From positions 1 to 38,000 of the forward strand of contig JAFECU010000285.1 in the NCBI GenBank assembly GCA_018242005.1: a stretch of DNA of 38,000 nt, in the 5' to 3' direction. Within the stretch, counting starts at the first letter, position 1. The number at the start of each line of letters is the position of its first letter. The DNA comes from Pseudomonadota bacterium. GTDB taxonomy: Bacteria; Pseudomonadota; Gammaproteobacteria; Burkholderiales; Burkholderiaceae_C. A program made the translations under genes and the position numbers. Of the stretch, positions 1 to 5,536 are shown in pieces. The notes under the pieces are model-generated. The model searched no databases. It was not told the origin of the DNA and worked only from the letters and a program-made list of their open reading frames with translations.

Positions 1-293
1 GCCAGCTTGGCGCCGGCGTGGCGCGCAGCCTGATGCCTAAGACCGCCATGCAGCTGCGCGTGCTCAGCGGCCGGGCCTGGGTGACGCTGAACGACGGGCC
101 GCACGGCTGGCGCGAGGAGTCGGGCGACCTGCTGCTGCTGGCCGGCCAAAGCCTCAACGTGGCCCCGGGCCAGCATGCCGTGATCGAGCCGCTGGGGCAC
201 GAGGCGCTGGACTATCAGTGGTGCAGGCAGGACGCAGCCAGGACTGCGGGCCGGCCGGTGGCAGTCATCGCGTGTGACGCCTGCCACGCCTGA
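1..293 (+). CDS. DUF2917 family protein, 5' end off the window
   Basis: The frame is open from the window edge to the TGA at 291-293. In-frame starts exist at GTG 18 and ATG 33, but the domain seems to begin further upstream, so this is probably a truncated gene. The visible product has the DUF2917 pattern: a short beta-rich core with 'LRVLSGRAWVTLND', then an acidic turn, 'GDLLLLAGQSL' and 'PGQHAVIEPLG'. Small DUF2917 proteins are common in Burkholderiales and have a cupin-like look, but no function is established. It lies about 100 bases upstream of glmU on the same strand, with no obvious functional link. Confidence 0.7.
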   Translation, partial: QLGAGVARSLMPKTAMQLRVLSGRAWVTLNDGPHGWREESGDLLLLAGQSLNVAPGQHAVIEPLGHEALDYQWCRQDAARTAGRPVAVIACDACHA

Positions 294-395
294 CCCTTGT
301 TGACGCAGTGGGTGCCGCGTGGCGCCGGATAATGGCGTGTTTGCCGGTGGGTGCAGCGCCCGCTGGACTTTGATTCGCCATTTCCACCACACCTC

Positions 396-1820
396 ATGAC
401 AGCACTGGACATCATCATCATGGCCGCGGGCAAGGGCACGCGCATGAAAAGCCGCACCCCCAAGGTATTGCAGCGCCTGGCCGGCCGGCCGCTGCTGCAC
501 CATGTGCTGGACCAGGCGGCCAGCCTGCAGGCGCGGCGCGTGGTGGTGGTCACAGGTCATGGCGCTACGGAAGTGGAAGCTGCCTGCGTAGGTGGTGCGG
601 GCGCTGGAGGCCAATTTGACCTGAAATTTGTGCGCCAGGAGCCGCAGCTGGGCACGGGCCACGCCGTGCAGCAGGCCGTGCCCCAGCTGGCCGGTGACGG
701 CATGGTCGTCGTGCTCTCGGGCGACGTGCCGCTGACCCAGGCCGCCACGCTCGCCGCCCTGGTCGATGCCGCGGGCGGCGAACGGCTGGCGCTGCTCACC
801 GTCACCCTGCCCGATCCCACGGGCTACGGACGCATCGTGCGCGCGCCCGGCGGCACCGTGCAGCGCATCGTGGAGCACAAGGACGCGAGCGACGCGCAGC
901 GCGCCATCGACGAGATCTACAGCGGCATCATGGCCGTGCCCGCGCGCCTGCTGGCCGGCTGGCTCGCGCTTCTCACCAACGACAACGCCCAGGGCGAGTA
1001 CTACCTGACCGACATCGTCGCCATGGCCGTGGCCGACGGCGTGCCCGTGGTGGCGCACCGCATCACGGACGCGCTGCAGGTCGCCGGCGTGAACAGCCCC
1101 GTGCAGCTGGCCGAGCTCGAACGCGCGCACCAGATGCGCCAGGCCACGGCCCTGATGGAGCAGGGCGTGCGCCTGACGGACCCGGCGCGGTTTGATGTGC
1201 GCGACGACGCGCGTGGCCGCCGGGCCGAGCTCGTCTGCGCGCAGGACGTGGAGATCGACGTGGGCTGCATCTTCACCGGCCGCGTGGAGCTGGGCGAGGG
1301 CGTGCAGATCGGCGCGCACTGCCACATCAGCAACGCCCGCATCGCCGCGGGCGCCGTCATCCACCCCTACACCCATATCGACGGCGAAAAGGCCGGCGCC
1401 CAGGTAGGCGAGGGCGCGCTGGTCGGGCCGTTTGCGCGCCTGAGGCCGGGCGCAGAGCTGGGGCGCGAGGTGCATATCGGCAACTTCGTCGAGGTCAAGA
1501 ACTCCACCCTGGCCGCAGGCGCCAAGGCCAACCACCTGGCCTACCTGGGCGACGCCACGGTGGGCGAGCGCGTCAACTACGGCGCCGGCAGCATCACCGC
1601 CAACTACGACGGCGCCAACAAGCACCGAACCGTGTTGGAGGCCGACGTACACGTGGGCAGCAACTGCGTGCTGGTGGCGCCCGTTACGATTGGTGCGGGC
1701 GGCACCGTGGGTGGCGGCTCCACCATCACCAAGAGCACGCCGCCGGGCGCCCTGAGTGTGGCGCGCGGCAAGCAGGTCAGCATTGCCAACTGGAAGCGCC
1801 CGGCCAAGCAGGCCAAGTGA
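396..1820 (+). CDS. glmU: Bifunctional UDP-GlcNAc pyrophosphorylase / glucosamine-1-phosphate N-acetyltransferase
   Basis: GlmU makes UDP-N-acetylglucosamine for peptidoglycan and LPS: it acetylates glucosamine-1-phosphate and then transfers UMP from UTP. The 474-residue product fits the family (about 455). The N-terminal nucleotidyltransferase domain opens with 'AAGKGTRM' at residues 10-17 and Lys23. The C-terminal left-handed beta-helix (about 265-460) carries hexapeptide repeats and the family stretches 'NFVEVKN', 'HLAYLGD' and 'NYGAGSITANYDG'. ATG 396 is chosen because family proteins begin right before 'LDIIIMAAG'; an upstream GTG at 351 would add 15 atypical residues. There is no clear Shine-Dalgarno. 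The stop overlaps a possible GTG start of the next gene. Confidence 0.97.
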   Translation: MTALDIIIMAAGKGTRMKSRTPKVLQRLAGRPLLHHVLDQAASLQARRVVVVTGHGATEVEAACVGGAGAGGQFDLKFVRQEPQLGTGHAVQQAVPQLAGDGMVVVLSGDVPLTQAATLAALVDAAGGERLALLTVTLPDPTGYGRIVRAPGGTVQRIVEHKDASDAQRAIDEIYSGIMAVPARLLAGWLALLTNDNAQGEYYLTDIVAMAVADGVPVVAHRITDALQVAGVNSPVQLAELERAHQMRQATALMEQGVRLTDPARFDVRDDARGRRAELVCAQDVEIDVGCIFTGRVELGEGVQIGAHCHISNARIAAGAVIHPYTHIDGEKAGAQVGEGALVGPFARLRPGAELGREVHIGNFVEVKNSTLAAGAKANHLAYLGDATVGERVNYGAGSITANYDGANKHRTVLEADVHVGSNCVLVAPVTIGAGGTVGGGSTITKSTPPGALSVARGKQVSIANWKRPAKQAK

Positions 1821-1855
1821 GACCGGTGACACGAGTGCCACCCATTCACGGCGAC

Positions 1856-2608
1856 ATGTCCGCGAGCGATGAGGCGGCGCGACTGCAGGCCGAGCTGGCG
1901 GCGGCCCGGCAGCAGATTGCCGAGATGACCGCTGCGCAGGAGGATTTTTTGCGCGGCGTGTCGCATGATCTGCGTGCGCCGCTGCGCCATGTCACCTCCT
2001 ACGGTGCGCTGGTGCGTGAGGTGCTGCAGGAGCAGCCGCCCCAGGTGGACGAGGCACTGGGTTTCCTGGCCACGATGGAGCAGTCCGCCCGGCGCATGGC
2101 GCTGATGATCGACGGCCTGCAGGCCATCTCCCGCGCCGGCCGTGCGCCGCTGCGGCTGCAGACGCTGGACCTGGGCGCTGCCGTGCAGCAGGCCCGAGCC
2201 GCGCTGGGCGCGGCTGCCGAAGCCGCGCACTGGCATATCACTCCCGCCATGCCGGCCGTATCGGCCGATAGCGCACTATTCGCCCAGTTGTTGCATCAAC
2301 TGCTGGCAAATGCGCTCAAATTCACGCGCGATATGCCCAAGCCTTGCATCACCATCCACGCCCAGGCAGGCGGCCAGGGCCGGGTGCACGTCAGCGTGCA
2401 GGACAACGGCGCAGGCTTTGACGGCACACGCGCAAGTCAGTTGTTCGGGGTGTTCCAGCGCCTGCACCGCGAGTCGGACTTCGAGGGCGTGGGCGCCGGC
2501 CTGGCCCTGTGCCAGGCCATAGCGCGGCGCCACGGCGCCACGATCAGCGCGACGGCAGCGCCAGCAGCGGGTTGCAGCATAGAGCTCGACTGGCCGGCGG
2601 CCGCGTAG
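1856..2608 (+). CDS. Soluble sensor histidine kinase (HisKA + HATPase)
   Basis: A 250-residue kinase core with no membrane segment. A coiled N-terminus (1-30) leads into the phospho-acceptor box 'GVSHDLRAPLRH' with His37. The ATP-binding domain has the N box 'LLANALKFTR', the G1 box 'DNGAGFD', an F region 'LFGVFQRLHR' and the G2 box 'GVGAGLAL'. All catalytic boxes appear intact. The H box resembles the phytochrome/PAS class ('DLRAPLRH'). No sensor or receiver domain is present and no response regulator is adjacent, so its input and partner are unknown. Start: ATG 1856 is taken; GTG 1817, overlapping the glmU stop as GTGA, would add 13 residues and imply translational coupling. The gene converges on cbpM. 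Confidence 0.87.
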   Translation: MSASDEAARLQAELAAARQQIAEMTAAQEDFLRGVSHDLRAPLRHVTSYGALVREVLQEQPPQVDEALGFLATMEQSARRMALMIDGLQAISRAGRAPLRLQTLDLGAAVQQARAALGAAAEAAHWHITPAMPAVSADSALFAQLLHQLLANALKFTRDMPKPCITIHAQAGGQGRVHVSVQDNGAGFDGTRASQLFGVFQRLHRESDFEGVGAGLALCQAIARRHGATISATAAPAAGCSIELDWPAAA

Positions 2609-2628
2609 CTCTTGGCCCGTCAGGGCGT

Positions 2629-2952
2629 CTAGCCCAGCCGGCTTTCGAGCTGTTGCAGGCGCTGGCGCAGGGCCGCCACTTCCTCGATCAGGTCGGTGGT
2701 AAGCGCGGCGAGCTCGGGGTCGGCGTCGAAGGTGGATTCGAGTCGCGCCAGGCGCCGCGCACGCAGCACGGTGGTGCTGGTGAACAACCAGCGGCCGCCG
2801 GCTTGCTCGCCGGCAAGCAGGCCGGCCTCCAGCCGCGCGATCACCCAGTCGGGCGCCATGCAGCAGGTGCGGGCCAGGTCGTCCAGCGTGAACTGGGTGT
2901 GCTCGTCCAGAAGTTCGGCCAGGGCGTTGTCCACGAAGTTGTGCGTGACCAT
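2629..2952 (-). CDS. cbpM: Chaperone modulator CbpM
   Basis: A 107-residue MerR-like modulator. In known systems CbpM binds the J-domain of CbpA and inhibits its DnaK co-chaperone and DNA-binding activities. The sequence shows a helix-turn-helix-like N-terminal half ('TLDDLARTCCMAPDWVIARLEAGLL') and a coiled-coil C-terminus rich in Leu, Glu and Arg ('VAALRQRLQQLESRLG'), as in the family. The start is supported by AGGAG 7 bases upstream. It follows cbpA by only 10 bases on the same strand, the usual cbpA-cbpM operon. Confidence 0.9.
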   Translation of the reverse strand: MVTHNFVDNALAELLDEHTQFTLDDLARTCCMAPDWVIARLEAGLLAGEQAGGRWLFTSTTVLRARRLARLESTFDADPELAALTTDLIEEVAALRQRLQQLESRLG

Positions 2953-2962
2953 TTCAGGCTCC

Positions 2963-3952
2963 TTATGCGCCGGATGCGGACGTATTGCGCGGGTTGAACT
3001 GCGGGAAGGCCTGGGACAGCGCGCGGTAGGCCTGCTGCTGCGCCGGGGTGGTGGCGGCGGGCAGGGCCACGTGCAGCTCCAGGTACAGGTCGCCGGGCGT
3101 GGCGGCGGGTATGCCGCGCCCCTTCAGGCGCAGCTTGCGGCCGCTTTTCCAGCGCGGCGGCACGGTCACCTCCACGGTGCTGCCGCCGGGCGTCTGCACT
3201 TCAATGGCGCCGCCCAGCTCGGCCTCCCAGGGGGCCAGGGTGACGGACTGGTAGACGTCGCGGTCCTCGGCGCGCCAGCGCGCGTCGGGCTTGAACTGCA
3301 CCTCCAGGAACAGGTCGCCCGCCGGTGCGCCACCCACGCCCGGGCCGCCCTGGCCCGAGAGGCGTATCAGCTGGCCGGCACGCACGCCCTTGGGGATGGT
3401 GACCTGAAGCTGTCGTTCCTGGCTCACGAGGTGGCCGCCATCGTCCAGCCGCGCGCCGTGCAGGGTCAGCAGACGCTCGGCGCCATGGTAGGCGTCGCGC
3501 AGATCCAGCTCTATGCCGGCGTGGTGGTCGCGGCCACGCTGTTGGGTTGGGCCTGCGCCATGGGCCTGGGCCCCGCCGCGCTCGGCGCGCTGCGCCCGGG
3601 CGCCGCGGCCGAAGAGCTGTTCGAAGAAGTCGCTGAACTCGGCGCCGTCCATGCCTTCGCCGCCGGGGCCGCCGGTGAACTCGAAGCCCGCGTCCCAGTT
3701 GGGCGGTGGGCGGAAATCCTGGCCGGCGCGGTGTGGCGCCTCGCGGCCCAGGGCGTCGTACGCGGCGCGCTTCTCGGGGTCCGAGAGCACGGTGTTGGCC
3801 TCGTTCACCTCCGCCATGCGCGCGGCGGCGTCGGCCTCCTTGCTCACGTCGGGGTGGTATTTGCGCGCGAGCCTGCGGTAGGCGCGCTTGATGTCTGCGG
3901 CGCTGGCGTCGCGCGCCACGCCGAGGATGTTGTAGTAGTCCTTGAACTCCAT
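2963..3952 (-). CDS. cbpA: Curved-DNA-binding J-domain co-chaperone CbpA
   Basis: A 329-residue type II DnaJ homologue. The J-domain (1-70) starts 'MEFKDYYNILGV' and has the HPD motif at 33-35 that stimulates DnaK ATPase. A G/F-rich linker with a run of Gly, Arg and Ala follows (about 75-140), then the two-lobed DnaJ C-terminal substrate-binding domain with 'IPKGVRAGQLIRLSGQG' and 'KLRLKGRGIP'. There is no CxxCxGxG zinc-finger set, which separates CbpA from DnaJ. ATG 3952 is preferred over ATG 3967 because GGAGG sits 5-6 bases before it and family proteins begin here. It is co-transcribed with cbpM. A run of ten C residues (G on the plus strand) lies about 60 bases upstream. Confidence 0.95.
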   Translation of the reverse strand: MEFKDYYNILGVARDASAADIKRAYRRLARKYHPDVSKEADAAARMAEVNEANTVLSDPEKRAAYDALGREAPHRAGQDFRPPPNWDAGFEFTGGPGGEGMDGAEFSDFFEQLFGRGARAQRAERGGAQAHGAGPTQQRGRDHHAGIELDLRDAYHGAERLLTLHGARLDDGGHLVSQERQLQVTIPKGVRAGQLIRLSGQGGPGVGGAPAGDLFLEVQFKPDARWRAEDRDVYQSVTLAPWEAELGGAIEVQTPGGSTVEVTVPPRWKSGRKLRLKGRGIPAATPGDLYLELHVALPAATTPAQQQAYRALSQAFPQFNPRNTSASGA

Positions 3953-4011
3953 GCGTCCTCCATGCATTACCGCCCGAGAGTGGGGGCGATGGGGCTAGAG
4001 GTCAAGTGCTC

Positions 4012-4021
4012 GGGGGGGGGG
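4012..4021. repeat. G10 homopolymer tract upstream of cbpA
   Basis: Ten consecutive G on the plus strand, about 60 bases upstream of the cbpA start and downstream of the cytochrome c terminator, hence in the likely cbpA promoter region. Tracts like this can change length by slippage. Confidence 0.6.
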
Positions 4022-4044
4022 CCGACGGACTTGCGAGCTGCCAA

Positions 4045-4080
4045 CAAACAAAAGCCGCAGCGTTGATGGCGCTGCGGCTT
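4045..4080 (-). terminator. Rho-independent terminator of the cytochrome c gene
   Basis: An 11-bp perfect stem (AAGCCGCAGCG paired with CGCTGCGGCTT, 4052-4062 and 4070-4080) with a 7-base loop. Read on the minus strand it is followed by a T-rich stretch. It lies 37 bases past the stop of the cytochrome gene at 4117. Confidence 0.88.
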
Positions 4081-4116
4081 GCGATGATCTGCAACGGGGG
4101 GCCGTTGCTGGCGGAA

Positions 4117-4422
4117 TTACTTGAGCGACAGGATCCAGCTCACCAACTGCTTGGCTTCGGCCTCGTTGACCTGCGCGTTCGCGGGCATGGGCACGGGACC
4201 CCACACGCCCGAGCTGCCCTTGAGCACATGCTGCACCAGTGTGGCTTCGGCGGCCTTGTTGCCAGCGTACTTCTTGGCCACGTCCTTGTAGGCCGGACCA
4301 ACCAGCTTCTTATCGATGGCGTGGCAGGCCATGCAATTCTTGGCTTTCGCCATGGCCTCGTCCGCCATGGCGGGAGCGGCGACCGACAGTGCCATGGCAA
4401 GGGTGATCAGGGTACGTTTCAT
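4117..4422 (-). CDS. Periplasmic class I cytochrome c (c551/c552 type)
   Basis: A 101-residue small monohaem cytochrome that would shuttle electrons in the periplasm. A Sec signal peptide (1-20, 'MKRTLITLAMALSVAAPAMA') is followed by mature 'DEAMAKAKN'. The haem site is CMACH at 30-34 and the probable axial ligand is Met79 in 'PMPAN'. The pattern 'VGPAYKDVAKKYAG' is typical of c551/c552 proteins linked to terminal oxidases or nitrite reductase. ATG 4422 is chosen because it gives a complete signal peptide and AGAGGA lies upstream; an in-frame extension to 4497 would bury the signal peptide. It is monocistronic and ends in a strong hairpin. It closely resembles the cytochrome encoded at 14339. 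Confidence 0.93.
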   Translation of the reverse strand: MKRTLITLAMALSVAAPAMADEAMAKAKNCMACHAIDKKLVGPAYKDVAKKYAGNKAAEATLVQHVLKGSSGVWGPVPMPANAQVNEAEAKQLVSWILSLK

Positions 4423-4530
4423 CGCAAGGTTCCTCTTGGGGTTGGGGTACATTTGGCCTTCAATGCGATTGTAGTGTTCAAGGTTGACGGGCTCCAAACG
4501 AAAGCTCGCACACCTGCGGAGGATGTGACC

Positions 4531-4773
4531 ATGTATGCCTTGCTTTTGGGTGTTTTGTTGATGTTGCTCAAATACCTGGAGATAGGTCCGGTGGCGAACT
4601 GGTCATGGTGGTGGGTGTTGTCGCCCTTTGCCCTTGCCGCCGCATGGTGGGCCTGGGCCGATGCCACGGGCTACACCAAGCGCAAGGCCATGGAAAAGAT
4701 GGACCAGCGCAAGAAGGATCGCATCAGCAGGCAAAAGGATGCGCTGGGCATGGGTCCGCGCCGGTCACGCTGA
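4531..4773 (+). CDS. Small Trp-rich membrane protein (TIGR04438 type)
   Basis: An 80-residue protein with a hydrophobic N-terminal half and the striking sequence 'LEIGPVANWSWWWVLSPF' followed by 'AAAWWAWADATGYTKRKAMEKM'. Two short membrane segments (about 1-18 and 26-44) precede a basic, charged cytoplasmic tail (45-80). It matches the 'small Trp-rich protein' family found mainly in Burkholderiales; function unknown. GGAGG at 4518-4522 supports ATG 4531. It is divergent from the cytochrome c gene at 4422, so the two share a short promoter region of about 108 bases. Confidence 0.88.
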   Translation: MYALLLGVLLMLLKYLEIGPVANWSWWWVLSPFALAAAWWAWADATGYTKRKAMEKMDQRKKDRISRQKDALGMGPRRSR

Positions 4774-4995
4774 GCCCGGGGTGGCAGCACCGGGCCTGCC
4801 TCAGAGTCTGGGGGTTTTTGGGCCCGTGACCCAAAGGCACGTCAGAACAGTGCAACGCTAGCCCCGCAGCCGTGGCTCGGGTTGTGAGGCGCATCTGCAA
4901 CAATGTGCGGCGGCGTTTTGGTTTGCAAGGCGCCATGGGCAAAAGACCCTTGCCGCTCGGGCCCGCCGCGCCGCCGAGGCGACAATGCCTGGCAG

Positions 4996-5409
4996 ATGAA
5001 CCCCGTACCAACGCCTGCCTGCCCCTGCGGACGCACCGATGCCCGCCACCGCCCCTTGCCTTATGGGCAATGCTGCGGCCGCTATATCGAGCACTACGCG
5101 CAGTGCCCGGCGCCCGATGCCGAGAGCCTCATGCGCTCGCGCTATACCGCCTTTGTACGTGAGGACGCCGTCTATCTGCTGGCCACCTGGCAGGCCGACC
5201 ATCGCCCAGCGCGGCTCGACTTCGAGGCGGGCGTGCGCTGGCTGGGGCTTCAGGTGCGCGCTCACCTGCCGCTGGACGAAACGCATGCCATGGTCGAGTT
5301 TGTCGCCCGCCAGCGTGATGGTGCGGGACGCGCCCACCGCCTGCATGAGCGCAGCCGCTTCGTGCGTGAGCAGGGGTGTTGGTACTATGTAAATGGCGAC
5401 TTGTTTTGA
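4996..5409 (+). CDS. YchJ-family protein with N-terminal metal-binding Cys cluster
   Basis: A 137-residue protein of the YchJ (UPF0225) family. The N-terminus has the SEC-C-like cluster 'CPCG' (9-12) and 'CC' (26-27), expected to bind zinc. The central domain has 'AESLMRSRYTAFV' and 'AVYLLATWQ', family signatures of an NTF2-like fold. It ends 'RFVREQGCWYYVNGDLF' without the second SEC-C motif seen in longer homologues, so it is a short member. ATG 4996 begins just before the Cys cluster; upstream in-frame starts add unrelated sequence. It appears to be a single gene. Biochemical function is not established. Confidence 0.9.
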   Translation: MNPVPTPACPCGRTDARHRPLPYGQCCGRYIEHYAQCPAPDAESLMRSRYTAFVREDAVYLLATWQADHRPARLDFEAGVRWLGLQVRAHLPLDETHAMVEFVARQRDGAGRAHRLHERSRFVREQGCWYYVNGDLF

Positions 5410-5427
5410 TATGAAATTCGCATATCA
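5407..5427. promoter_or_regulatory. Perfect 7-bp inverted repeat in an AT-rich gap, operator-like
   Basis: Arms TGATATG and CATATCA separated by 7 bases, overlapping the ychJ stop and 110 bases upstream of the GGDEF/EAL gene. The local AT content is far above the surroundings. The shape fits a dimeric repressor or LysR-type site; it could also be a weak transcript-end hairpin. No partner protein can be named. Confidence 0.4.
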
Positions 5428-5536
5428 TTACAAAGATTAGTTAGTGTTTGCTTCGATTCGTCGGGTCGTTCCCGGGGATCGCCCGTGTTGCCCCGTTCTT
5501 GAAACTCGCCTAGTGAAGCCATCCGCAATCTCGGTC

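Noticed and set aside
300-333. TTGACG and GATAAT before glmU as a sigma-70 promoter
   Set aside because: The spacer is 22 bases, well beyond the usual 16-18, so the pair cannot be supported as one promoter.
4774-4795. GCCCGG...CCGGGC hairpin after the Trp-rich protein gene as a terminator
   Set aside because: The stem is only 6 bp and no T run follows directly, so it cannot be told from chance in GC-rich DNA.
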